Shown here piece after piece: positions 14,000 to 22,208 of a stretch of DNA of 64,000 bases. Within the stretch, counting starts at the first letter, position 1, and every line of letters begins with the position of its first letter. The stretch comes from Shewanella abyssi (GTDB lineage Bacteria > Pseudomonadota > Gammaproteobacteria > Enterobacterales > Shewanellaceae), in the NCBI RefSeq assembly GCF_023284025.1, contig NZ_JAKIKR010000001.1:186001-250000 (forward strand), in the 5' to 3' direction. The notes below the pieces were generated by a model. It was given only the letters and a program-made list of their open reading frames with translations. It was not told where the DNA came from and searched no databases. The position numbers and the translations under genes are program-made.

Positions 14000-14668
14000 C
14001 TAGCGTCCGTAGCTAGAGAGATATCTATTGACGTTGGCTTTGCTTTGTTTGGTGATCATTTGCATTAACGTAAATTCAGGATTTTGAATGCGATGATCTT
14101 GTTTAAGATCATCGAGCATCACTAACCATAGATCCGCCGTCATTTCTGAATCCGCTAACGCGCGGTGAAATACACCATCATGTTCAATCTGCTTATAGTG
14201 TATTAAGCTGCCAAGTTTATGATTAGGTGCATCTTGATAAAGTCTTCTGGCGATTAGCATCGAGCATGCGAACTCACCGCGATAGTCACGACCTATTGAT
14301 TTAAGTTCGGCGTCTAAAAAACGTTGGTCGAAAGAGGCATTGTGAGCAACCAGATTATAATCTGCGATAAAGTCGGCAAATTGATCCATCACTTCATCAC
14401 AAGGCGCTGCCCCACTGAGCATTTGGTTGCTAATGCCGGTATAGCTCTCGATAAAGCCACTAACACGAAACCCTGGGTTCATTAGCTGTTGAAACCGGTC
14501 AATAACAATGCCGTCTTTTAACATCACCGCACCAATCTCTATAGCGCGGTCACCTTGATTAGGCGATAAGCCGGTAGTCTCGAAATCCAGCACGATAACC
14601 GTATTGGCTTTGCTTGAAATTTCGGTTGTTATTTGCTGAGGATCTGCTGTGGTTGAAAAGTGTGCCAA
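14000..14668 (-). CDS. DnaQ-like DEDDh 3'-5' exonuclease
   Basis: A 222-residue exonuclease with the full DEDDh set: VLDFETTGLSP and AIEIGAVML (Exo I), VAHNASFDQRFLD (Exo II) and HRALADSEMT (Exo III with catalytic His and Asp). It is related to the DNA polymerase III epsilon chain, but it is short and lacks the polymerase-binding tail. It is therefore likely a stand-alone nuclease of the ExoX/PolC-epsilon-like group rather than DnaQ itself. Convergent with DUF3334. Confidence 0.85.
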   Translation of the reverse strand: MAHFSTTADPQQITTEISSKANTVIVLDFETTGLSPNQGDRAIEIGAVMLKDGIVIDRFQQLMNPGFRVSGFIESYTGISNQMLSGAAPCDEVMDQFADFIADYNLVAHNASFDQRFLDAELKSIGRDYRGEFACSMLIARRLYQDAPNHKLGSLIHYKQIEHDGVFHRALADSEMTADLWLVMLDDLKQDHRIQNPEFTLMQMITKQSKANVNRYLSSYGR

Positions 14669-14862
14669 AGTGCTACGAGCCCTATTAAGTTTGCGGTTAT
14701 TGTAGTTCCACAGCGAAGTGAGTCAATGCAAATGTTGAGTTTATTGAGTACGCAGGCTTAATCGCGCTATTAAGACCACAGATCTCCAATTTTATGATCT
14801 TGACCAAATTACTAAATGCTAATATTTGTTAGACTCGCTGCAAATTATAGTGAGTGATAAAT

Positions 14863-16008
14863 ATGCAATTAGATTTAAATGGTATAACGCCAAAACAGTT
14901 TCTTGAGCAGTATTGGCAGAAGAAACCACTGGTGATCCGTCAAGGCTTTAAAAACTTTAAGGATCTGCTTTCACCAGAAGAGATGGCGGGGCTTGCTTGC
15001 GATGAGATGGTTGAGTCGCGCCGGGTGTTTAAAGCAAATGATGAATGGCAAGCTGAGTTTGGCCCATTTGAATCTTATGAAGAGCTTGGCGAGAAAGACT
15101 GGACGTTAATTGTGCAAGCACTTAACAACTGGGTACCTGAAGCAGAAGAGCTTATCCAATGTTTTGATTTCATTCCTCGATGGCGCTTAGATGACGTAAT
15201 GGTTAGCTATGCCACACCTGGCGGCGGAGTAGGGCCTCATATCGATCTGTACGACGTGTTTATTTGCCAAGGTTCTGGTCGACGTCGTTGGAGAGTGGGT
15301 GATCTTGGCCCACATAAAGAGTTTGCGGCGCATCCAGCTTTGCTCCATACAGAAGCTTTCGATCCTATCATTGATGTTGAACTGCTGCCGGGTGATATTT
15401 TGTATTTACCGCCAGGATACCCACATGATGGGGTGACTATTGAGCCTTCAATGAGTTTCTCAGTCGGTTACAGAACCGCTTCAGCAAAAGATATGGTTAG
15501 CGCGATGGCTGACCATATCATTGATAATGATCTGTGTAATGAACAGATTGCCGATCCAGATCGCGTAATAAGTGAACATTCCGGTGTGGTTAATAACACC
15601 GATCTCGAGCGAATTAAGCAACAACTGTTTGCGACGCTTGATGATAAGTTAGTCAGTGAGTTTAGTGGTCGTTACCTAACACAATCCAAGTGTGAACTTG
15701 ATTTACCAGAACAGCCTCTAGGGTTTCAAAGCTTAGATGTGACTGAGCAGATAAAGCAGCAGCCTTTGATTAAATTGGGTGGTTTACGTTGTCTTTATTT
15801 CGAAACAAGCGTTGCTGACGGTGTTTTGTATATCAATGGTGAACAACAGCAGTTAACGGCGGGCAATGAGGCATTTATTGCCATGCTTTGCGATACGCAG
15901 CAGCTCACATTAGCAGATTTAACCCCGTGGTTAGACAATAGCGAAGTCATTGAGCAATTAACCGATTGGGTGAATGCTGGCTACTGGTATTTTGACGATA
16001 TCGACTAA
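14863..16008 (+). CDS. roxA: ribosomal protein uL16 arginine 3-hydroxylase
   Basis: A 381-residue JmjC-type 2-oxoglutarate/Fe(II) oxygenase homologous to E. coli YcfD/RoxA, which hydroxylates an arginine of ribosomal protein L16. Iron ligands are His126 and Asp128 in GPHIDLYDV and His188 in GYPHDG, matching YcfD almost residue for residue. The RRRWRVG segment is also shared. I chose the ATG at 14863 (MQLDLNG) because it aligns with the YcfD start and has a GTGAG ribosome site. An in-frame GTG lies 9 bp upstream. A terminator follows. Confidence 0.93.
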   Translation: MQLDLNGITPKQFLEQYWQKKPLVIRQGFKNFKDLLSPEEMAGLACDEMVESRRVFKANDEWQAEFGPFESYEELGEKDWTLIVQALNNWVPEAEELIQCFDFIPRWRLDDVMVSYATPGGGVGPHIDLYDVFICQGSGRRRWRVGDLGPHKEFAAHPALLHTEAFDPIIDVELLPGDILYLPPGYPHDGVTIEPSMSFSVGYRTASAKDMVSAMADHIIDNDLCNEQIADPDRVISEHSGVVNNTDLERIKQQLFATLDDKLVSEFSGRYLTQSKCELDLPEQPLGFQSLDVTEQIKQQPLIKLGGLRCLYFETSVADGVLYINGEQQQLTAGNEAFIAMLCDTQQLTLADLTPWLDNSEVIEQLTDWVNAGYWYFDDID

Positions 16009-16025
16009 CTCGGCTTAGATCCTTT

Positions 16026-16065
16026 AAAAGGGTTCAGTGACGTTAGTCGTTGAACCCTTTTTTTT
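16026..16065 (+). terminator. terminator after roxA
   Basis: Perfect 11-bp stem AAAAGGGTTCA (16026-16036) with TGAACCCTTTT (16051-16061), loop of 14 nt, then a T run. Confidence 0.85.
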
Positions 16066-16138
16066 AACTGAATTTAAAGGGAGGCGAGCGGATAAAGCGC
16101 CTGAACTATTGAGCCAGATCCTAGAGATGGGCTAGCAG

Positions 16139-17068
16139 TTAAAAAATATATTGCCATACCGCACCCAAGGTATCGAAATCACTGCCTATTTGAGTGATCA
16201 CTCCGGTACTGGCATACAGCTTAATACTATTACTTCTGTTGATTGGCGCTGAATAGGTAATGCCAAAACGGACGTTTTCTTGGGAGTCGAATGAATCGAT
16301 ACCATTCTTCTGAGTCTCACCGCCAAAGTAAAAATTAGTATTGAGCGACAACCAATGGCCGCGACTAAAGTTATAAATTAAGTGACCCTGTACAGTATAT
16401 TGTGGTTCCTGCTGTAGTGTCACCCGGTTAAAGTACTCATCGTTATCGCCATAAAATCGTACTGAAGCGATTAAGTCGTAATACCAATCCCCCAGTTTGT
16501 GAGACATACCGATCCCAGGCCGAAACACCCAGCGATTAGCGCCTGAATTTATTAGCTTATTTTTCTCATATGATCCTGCCGGAATGGTGATCTGCAAACT
16601 GGTACCGACAACGAAGCCTTGTTGCCAAGCGGCAAAGTCTTGTGGTTTGAGAGCGGGGGCACCGTAAAAGTTCCATGAGAGTCGAATGTTTGGATCGCCA
16701 TAACCGCAACGGTCAGCACTGACACGTTCACCCTGAAAGTCGGCGCTGCCTTTATAACAGATCCGGCTGGCCGTCATGTCAATTTTTGAGGAGCGCCCAG
16801 CTAAGGCGAAAGTATGCGCATAACCCACAACGCCCGCATTAATGGTGAGATCAGCATTCTCAATCGGCACCGACGGAGCAGGTGATAGCTCTCCTTCTGA
16901 ATGGGCGGCACCCACCACCAAGAAATTCATTCCAATAGGGATATTGCTGTAACTTCTCGGTTCTAAATCTTGCGCAAAGCAGTAAGTTCCGCTGCTAGAA
17001 AGTATGACAACAGCAAGCATTTTAGCGGGGGCGATAAAACTACACTTATATTGACGGCTAATATTCAA
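16139..17068 (-). CDS. outer-membrane protein, phenol MetA-degradation-like family
   Basis: A 309-residue exported protein. A signal peptide (about residues 1-32, ending in YCFAQ) is followed by a body of alternating hydrophobic strands rich in aromatic residues, ending in Phe (WQYIF), as expected for a beta-barrel. The pattern, including QITIPAGSYEKNKLINSGANRWVF, matches the PF13557-type family often called transporter/MetA pathway of phenol degradation. In most genomes the substrate is unknown. Single gene, no aromatic catabolic genes nearby. Convergent with roxA. Confidence 0.8.
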   Translation of the reverse strand: MNISRQYKCSFIAPAKMLAVVILSSSGTYCFAQDLEPRSYSNIPIGMNFLVVGAAHSEGELSPAPSVPIENADLTINAGVVGYAHTFALAGRSSKIDMTASRICYKGSADFQGERVSADRCGYGDPNIRLSWNFYGAPALKPQDFAAWQQGFVVGTSLQITIPAGSYEKNKLINSGANRWVFRPGIGMSHKLGDWYYDLIASVRFYGDNDEYFNRVTLQQEPQYTVQGHLIYNFSRGHWLSLNTNFYFGGETQKNGIDSFDSQENVRFGITYSAPINRSNSIKLYASTGVITQIGSDFDTLGAVWQYIF

Positions 17069-17264
17069 TCAGTATCCTTACTTGATCATTAATGAGCGAT
17101 GCTGTGCTGGTTCTATTCCATAAAAAATAGCAATAATTATTACTCTAAGTTAACCAATTTGTCAGCTTAATCAAGCATGTTATGCTGCTAATCTTTAAAG
17201 AGATCTAAACAAGCTGATTTCTAAAATCAGTCAAGATATCGAAGTCAGCTAAATAGGGCGTTAA

Positions 17265-17789
17265 GTGTTACCAAGAATCACCATTGAACAATCAGTACAA
17301 CATGCATTAACTATGGCCTATCAAGATGCCGTAGATGCGGCCAAGCGAGCCCATGACACGGCGACTGGGAGCGAAAGTGTTGCTGAAAATAAGTACGACA
17401 CTTTTGGCTTAGAAGCATCATATCTTGCTCACGGACAATCGGTGAGAGTGGCACAATGCAAAGACGATATGCTGGCTTATGAGCAGTTGTTTGGCGTACT
17501 GAAACAAAAGGCCGTTATTGGCGCTTTGCAAGATGTATCCATTAAAGCTGAAAAAAAAGTAGCGTTAGGTGATCTGGTTGAGCTGATTGATGAAAACGAT
17601 AAACTCAGTCGACTGTTTTTGGGTCCTAGCGGGGGGGGCTTAAAAGTACAGACAGCAGAGGGCAGTTTTATGCTGATAACACCTCAATCACCCATAGGCC
17701 AAAAATTGCTGACACGTGAAATAGGCGATGAAATTACCCTCACAATAGCCGGAAAAGCCCAGCATTATGAAATCGACACTATAAGCTAG
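17265..17789 (+). CDS. GreA/GreB-like transcription factor
   Basis: A 174-residue protein with a GTG start and an AGGGCG ribosome site 5 bp upstream. The first 90 residues form a predicted helical arm with AENKYDTFGLEASYLAHGQS, and the C-terminal part (about 95-172) is a GreA/GreB FKBP-like domain (VALGDLVELIDE, FLGPSGGG, SPIGQKLLTREIGDEI). Gre factors rescue backtracked RNA polymerase. This subgroup differs from canonical GreA/GreB in its N-terminal arm, so cleavage activity is not certain. A terminator follows. Confidence 0.8.
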   Translation: MLPRITIEQSVQHALTMAYQDAVDAAKRAHDTATGSESVAENKYDTFGLEASYLAHGQSVRVAQCKDDMLAYEQLFGVLKQKAVIGALQDVSIKAEKKVALGDLVELIDENDKLSRLFLGPSGGGLKVQTAEGSFMLITPQSPIGQKLLTREIGDEITLTIAGKAQHYEIDTIS

Positions 17790-17819
17790 CTCGAATCTAA
17801 AACTAAAACTAAACTTTAC

Positions 17820-17844
17820 GCTTAACCGTGCAGTTAAGCTTTTT
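17820..17844 (+). terminator. terminator after gre-like gene
   Basis: GCTTAAC (17820-17826) and GTTAAGC (17833-17839) form a 7-bp stem with a 6-nt loop, followed directly by TTTTT. Confidence 0.75.
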
Positions 17845-17867
17845 CGTTATCATCTAAAAGGATTTAT

Positions 17868-18380
17868 ATGGCGTTAATTACCACAGAACGACTGATTTTG
17901 AGAGAAGTTACCTCAACCGATGCTGAGTTTATCATGGCGCTTTATAATGAGCCTAGTTTCATCGAAGGGATCGGGGATAAGCAGGTTTATACCGTAGAGC
18001 AAGCTATTGAGTATATTGCTAACACCTTTACTAAAAGTTATCACGACAACGGTTACGGTATGTTCCTAGTTGTGCTACGTGAAGTCGGCACGCCTATTGG
18101 GATCTGTGGTTTGATCCGCAGAGATTATCGTGATGACTTCGAGCTCGGTTATGGGGTGTCTAAAATGTTTAGGTCGAAAGGTTACGCTGGAGAAGCGGCA
18201 ACTGCGGTGCTGGAGTACGGCAAGCAACAGTTGAATGCCAAAGAGTTTATTGCGGTCACGTCGATGTCCAATCAAGCATCGATAAAGACACTAGAGCGTT
18301 TAGGTTTTTTATTCAGTAAAGTCGAAAAATTAGCGGCATATGATGAAGAGAGTCGTTTATTTAAACTCGCCGTCGATTAA
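17868..18380 (+). CDS. GNAT acetyltransferase (RimJ/RimL-like)
   Basis: A 170-residue GNAT-fold protein. It opens with TERLILREVTSTDAEFI and has the acetyl-CoA loop region FRSKGYAGEAATAVLEYG, followed by the NQASIKTLERLGF motif typical of RimJ/RimL-type N-acetyltransferases. The acceptor substrate cannot be told from sequence. It has an AAAGGA ribosome site and lies 22 bp before a second GNAT gene, so the two are probably co-transcribed. Confidence 0.88.
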   Translation: MALITTERLILREVTSTDAEFIMALYNEPSFIEGIGDKQVYTVEQAIEYIANTFTKSYHDNGYGMFLVVLREVGTPIGICGLIRRDYRDDFELGYGVSKMFRSKGYAGEAATAVLEYGKQQLNAKEFIAVTSMSNQASIKTLERLGFLFSKVEKLAAYDEESRLFKLAVD

Positions 18381-18402
18381 ATTAGCCATAGAGTAACTAA
18401 AA

Positions 18403-18936
18403 ATGTCCACCTTAATAGAGCTAGACAACCTCATTATTCGCCAGTTTGAACAAAACGACCTGCATATTTTTGCTCGCTACCGCGCCGTACCTGATGTGGC
18501 AAAATACCAAAGTTGGAGTGATTATTCCTATGAGAAAGCCACTCACTTATTTGATTCAATGCAAGGTCATGAATTTGGTGCGGTAGGGCAGTGGTTTCAG
18601 CTGGCGATTGCAGACAAGCAGAGCAACGCCTTACTTGGTGACTTGGCGATACACTTTATTGATGCAGAGCAGGTAGAGGTTGGTTTTACCTTAGCACCAG
18701 AAAACCAAGGCAAGGGTATTGCTGCAAAATCAGTTGCCGCTTTTATTGATTACCTGTTTGATACCATGAATAAATATCGCATTGTTGCCACCACTGATTG
18801 CGACAACCATCCATCTTATAGATTGTTAGAGAGGGTTGGTTTTCGCCGCGAAGCTCATTTTGTTAATAACATTTTCTTTAAAGGGCAATGGGGCAGTGAG
18901 TATCAATATGCAATGCTGCAATCCGACAGAGCTTAA
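18403..18936 (+). CDS. GNAT acetyltransferase (RimJ/RimL-like), second copy
   Basis: A 177-residue GNAT protein. Motifs are IRQFEQNDLHIFARYRAVPDVAKYQSW at the N terminus, LAPENQGKGIAAKSV (acetyl-CoA binding) and NHPSYRLLERVGFRREAHF. It is not a recent duplicate of the upstream GNAT gene, since the two are clearly different in sequence. Substrate unknown. The 22-bp spacing suggests one transcript with the preceding gene. Confidence 0.88.
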   Translation: MSTLIELDNLIIRQFEQNDLHIFARYRAVPDVAKYQSWSDYSYEKATHLFDSMQGHEFGAVGQWFQLAIADKQSNALLGDLAIHFIDAEQVEVGFTLAPENQGKGIAAKSVAAFIDYLFDTMNKYRIVATTDCDNHPSYRLLERVGFRREAHFVNNIFFKGQWGSEYQYAMLQSDRA

Positions 18937-19345
18937 ACTCGTTTTTATCGGCTGAATAATTGCAACTGATGTTAGCTCGTAGTATTAGCAATTGAATCGC
19001 AATAGAAAACAAAAGCCCGTTAGCTTGATACTGGCGGGCTCTGTCATTTCAAACCGAATGATATTTAGTTGGCTAGCTAACTTCGCTGTCACGACACTGT
19101 CATTAACAAATTCCTAGGCTAACTTTTTTGCCAAGTTTGGTTGATGTTTGTTATAAAAGGGTGAAAGCGAACAACGTGAATTGCTAGAAACGCCCCTACT
19201 TTTATTGACCACACCACAAGCCGTGTATGAAAAAAAGTAGGCTTTCATGTTAACCTTGAGCTTAAATTTGGCACAACACAACACATATGTATTCACGCTG
19301 TGTATTTAACGCTATTGAAACACCTGATAAACGGAGCTTCTGCAG
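18937..19345. other. 409-bp gap between GNAT gene and lipoprotein gene
   Basis: No credible gene. Near 19010-19035 there is an imperfect GC-rich hairpin (AGCCCG... CGGGCT) without a good T run, possibly a weak terminator for the GNAT pair. A 60-codon minus-strand frame (19114-19296) lacks coding character. The promoter of the lipoprotein gene should lie in the last 100 bp. Confidence 0.4.
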
Positions 19346-19708
19346 ATGACCCAAATTTTCAAGGCTCAACGGATTGTAATTGTGATGGTTTTAATTTTGT
19401 CTGGATGTAATATTGCAAACCATGGTTCATTTACCAGTAAAACCTATCAAGCACCAGCAGATCAAGAATCATTGGTAGAATTAGGGCCTGTGGTTGGGAT
19501 AAGTTGCCAGACACAGTTTTTGTATTTACTGCCGATTGATGAAAGTGTATCCACTTTGCTTGCGGTTAATAATGCAAAGCAGAAAATTGAGGGTACCGTC
19601 GTATTAACTGACATGATTATCGACGATACGCTTTCAATTCAATTTGGTTATTCAGAGCAATGCATTATTGTGCATGCCATTGCTTTTGGCTTACTTAGCA
19701 AGCAATAG
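19346..19708 (+). CDS. small hypothetical lipoprotein
   Basis: A 120-residue protein with an N-terminal hydrophobic stretch and a lipobox LSGC (Cys at about residue 22), so it is likely a lipoprotein. The mature part contains two further cysteines and alternating hydrophobic strands, but no domain I recognise. The ribosome site CGGAG precedes the start. It ends only 5 bp from the stop of the convergent XRE regulator gene, with no room for a terminator. Function unknown. Confidence 0.65.
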   Translation: MTQIFKAQRIVIVMVLILSGCNIANHGSFTSKTYQAPADQESLVELGPVVGISCQTQFLYLLPIDESVSTLLAVNNAKQKIEGTVVLTDMIIDDTLSIQFGYSEQCIIVHAIAFGLLSKQ

Positions 19709-19713
19709 CAACT

Positions 19714-21249
19714 TTAAGCATCTTCACATAAAGCTTTGCCTGCTTGATAACAACTAGGCTGTCTTGGACATACTGCACCGCGCGAACAAATAAGCCGTGC
19801 ATCATTTTGTATGCCGCGTTCCACCCAGTTAATATTGAGAATTTTTGCGACGCTCATGAGGTTTTTCTTTATATGCTTAGGCATCTCTACTGAGCCGCTG
19901 TTGGATGCACAGATTTGTTTTAGATCCGCAGCAATAGAAGCAGCATCGCCGCCTTGGGCATCAATAGCAGGGTTAAGGTCGATACCCGCGCAAAGCACAT
20001 GACTGTTACCAGCCATGTCCTCAACTTTTATCGATTCACAACAATAGATCCGTGGTTCATGTGCGACATCCAAAATGGATATTTGCGCAGATGTACCGAT
20101 TTTTGGCTCGTTTATCATTCTAAATACAGCCCAATGCTGACACGGATCTTCGACCACCCGCATGTTGCCCCAAGGCAGTGGAATACCATTGCCACGGTAT
20201 ACTGCTTTTAATTTACCCGGTGCATAGGCATCAAAGTAATGCCAATGAGGATAAGGGGATACAACCGTCATCCGCCGCATGGCTACAGATGCAGAAACCC
20301 CCACCGTTTTATTGACGTTAATTTCATAACCATGTCGGTCAAGCAGCTGCCGAAACGGCACTTTAGGGCACAGTAATGCGCCGGCAAAGAAGCTAGATTC
20401 AAAATCTCGCCAGGCATGTAGAATATCTTGCGCGTTTAGAGTCGATGATGCTGGAGCAGCAATCTCTTCATGGGCAGCTGTGTAGCGTCTACCTGCGGTT
20501 AGCACGCATTTTAAGCCATCTTTGTTGTGTAATACACAATGCCCTATATGCACTGACAGGTCGTATTTAAGTCGTGTAGGGTAAGATTTGAGCATCTTGT
20601 TCAGATAGATAGTTGAAGGTGGTTCAAAAAAAGAGGTGACGACATGAGCGGTGCTAACCCCCATTTCATCAACGACCTCTTGTGGCGTTCTGTCTATCCA
20701 TTTAAGTTTTAGCCCTAATGATTTGGCAATGTCTTTTATATCATCTAAGGCGAGTGGTAAGCGCTTGTGGCCGATCTCTTCAGCAGCGCGTTCAAGATCG
20801 GGGAAGTGGTTTTGATGGTGTTCTTGGTGGGCACGAATGAGTAAATGTGCAAATTCTCGTCCTGTTGTGCCTGTTTGTGACAGCATTTCTGGGATGGCAA
20901 TCTGTAAAATATCACTGGAAAACAGAAAACTGGGTTCTAAAGCCATACCACTTATACCACCACGACGACCTTTATCAGGGGTAATAGCGTCGTCTTCAGG
21001 TACATCATCGAGAAACCAATCCACCTCTTTTTGAAACACTGTAGCGATGACGGCTAGCATGCCTGCGCTAGGTACGCGTTTACCCCGCTCAATCATCGAA
21101 AGGTAAGATACAGAGGGGGCTGACTCAGGATCGACCCGTACACAACGGGCAGATAGATCTTCCATTGTAAGGTGATTTCTTTTACGCAAGTTTCTAATCT
21201 TGGTTCCAAGAAAATGTGACTTTCTGATCAGGCTCTGATTACTTTTCAT
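19714..21249 (-). CDS. XRE-family regulator with M78/DUF3612-like domain
   Basis: A 511-residue transcriptional regulator. Residues about 10-75 are a Cro/CI-type helix-turn-helix (IRNLRKRNHLTMEDLSARC, SYLSMIERGKRVPSAGML). The rest is a long sensor part like the ScfR/RamB/PrpR-type or DUF3612 regulators, which in other bacteria control glyoxylate, acetate or propionate metabolism. The C terminus has a cysteine cluster (Cys488, 494, 500, 508) that could hold an Fe-S cluster or zinc. It faces a malate synthase G remnant across a gap with three phased repeats, consistent with a link to glyoxylate metabolism. Confidence 0.85.
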   Translation of the reverse strand: MKSNQSLIRKSHFLGTKIRNLRKRNHLTMEDLSARCVRVDPESAPSVSYLSMIERGKRVPSAGMLAVIATVFQKEVDWFLDDVPEDDAITPDKGRRGGISGMALEPSFLFSSDILQIAIPEMLSQTGTTGREFAHLLIRAHQEHHQNHFPDLERAAEEIGHKRLPLALDDIKDIAKSLGLKLKWIDRTPQEVVDEMGVSTAHVVTSFFEPPSTIYLNKMLKSYPTRLKYDLSVHIGHCVLHNKDGLKCVLTAGRRYTAAHEEIAAPASSTLNAQDILHAWRDFESSFFAGALLCPKVPFRQLLDRHGYEINVNKTVGVSASVAMRRMTVVSPYPHWHYFDAYAPGKLKAVYRGNGIPLPWGNMRVVEDPCQHWAVFRMINEPKIGTSAQISILDVAHEPRIYCCESIKVEDMAGNSHVLCAGIDLNPAIDAQGGDAASIAADLKQICASNSGSVEMPKHIKKNLMSVAKILNINWVERGIQNDARLICSRGAVCPRQPSCYQAGKALCEDA

Positions 21250-21288
21250 ATTGTAAAATTCACATTGTAAAATTTTTATTGTGAAATT
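21250..21288. promoter_or_regulatory. three phased 11-bp direct repeats, operator-like
   Basis: ATTGTAAAATT at 21250-21260 and 21264-21274, and ATTGTGAAATT at 21278-21288, all at 14-bp intervals, directly upstream of the XRE regulator start. The sequence TTTGCA just beyond (21298-21303) resembles sites of RamB/PrpR-type regulators. This is likely the autoregulatory and divergent operator region. Confidence 0.65.
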
Positions 21289-21406
21289 GTAATGAAATTT
21301 GCACTAGACTACAAATCAAGCAATCAGAAAACGAATAAGTTTTTTGAAAGCAAATGAAGTTAGCAACGATGAACGACCTATTTTAGGATTGAATGAGGAC
21401 AGGGCT

Positions 21407-21919
21407 ATGGATATATCAACAATCAATAATACTGCAAATAACCACGAGAACAATCTATATATGGGTTCAGAATTTGCTGCTGTGAATGTTGTCACCCAGG
21501 CAGCAAACGACACCACAACACCCTGTGCCAAATCCTTCTTGGATGATAAGTTTCCCCTCACTCAAGGTTCACATAAAGAAGCCTGTAGTTATGTCGTTTA
21601 CTACCAGCAACTGTTAGTGTTTATGAAAGACGGTAGCCAAACAGGGCTGCGTTGTCCAAAACAGTTCGTTGCACTGAACGGCCATAAGAGTGAACCTACT
21701 GCTATTTTGCTTAAAGACAATGGCGTTCATGTTGAACTGACTTTTGACAGAATAAGTGAAAAGGGCGTTCAAGATTGCGCCAATATCGAAGATATTTTAG
21801 TTGAAGGGCATCAGTACTGGATAAGCTTGGTCAATGTTGAAAACACCGTGGTAGCGTCGTCGGTACTCGACCAAGTCTTTACTGCCAAAGATGGCAGTGA
21901 TTATGAGCTGAAACGTTAA
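21407..21919 (+). CDS. malate synthase G fragment (clasp-domain remnant)
   Basis: A 170-residue product from the ATG at 21407, which has a GAGGACAGGG ribosome site. A TTG at 21344 would add 21 residues. From FLDDKFPLTQGSHKEA on it aligns by eye with residues about 150-290 of E. coli GlcB: QFV, then PTAILLKDNGVHVEL, then ILVE. The last residues (FTAKDGSDYEL) match a GlcB segment further on, so an internal stretch is deleted. More than 400 C-terminal residues, with the magnesium ligands and catalytic Asp, are missing. It cannot be an active malate synthase. It is either a decaying gene or a small derived protein. Confidence 0.6.
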   Translation: MDISTINNTANNHENNLYMGSEFAAVNVVTQAANDTTTPCAKSFLDDKFPLTQGSHKEACSYVVYYQQLLVFMKDGSQTGLRCPKQFVALNGHKSEPTAILLKDNGVHVELTFDRISEKGVQDCANIEDILVEGHQYWISLVNVENTVVASSVLDQVFTAKDGSDYELKR

Positions 21920-22096
21920 TCATTAGATGCGCTAGCAAGTGTAGGTAGTGCCATTGTGCCTTTATTGCGGACAATATGGGGATCCAGCAAGCATCTGTTC
22001 TGCTGGTCATCTGTTACGGCTTTATCCTCTACTACGGTGCGAAAGGCTGCAAATTATAGATTAATTGCTATTAGCCTCACTCAAAGCAGTTATTTT

Positions 22097-22125
22097 AAAA
22101 GCGACTTCAATTAAGTCGCTTTTTT
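22097..22125 (+). terminator. terminator downstream of the GlcB remnant
   Basis: Perfect 11-bp stem AAAAGCGACTT (22097-22107) with AAGTCGCTTTT (22113-22123), 5-nt loop, T run. The 289-bp gap 21920-22208 otherwise holds only a possible 27-codon membrane ORF. Confidence 0.85.
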
Positions 22126-22208
22126 ATTGCTGCTTTTCTTAAGTTGACTTGCGTATTGGCCACTTTGCTCCTATGATCGCTGCGATTTCTTTCTACGGTA
22201 ACTTTTAA

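Noticed and set aside
16139-17068. Phenol-degradation function for the outer-membrane protein
   Set aside because: The family name comes from one member; no aromatic catabolic genes are near, so only the barrel family is called.
19114-19296. A 60-codon minus-strand frame in the gap before the lipoprotein gene
   Set aside because: No ribosome site, no hydrophobic or domain pattern, and codon use looks random.
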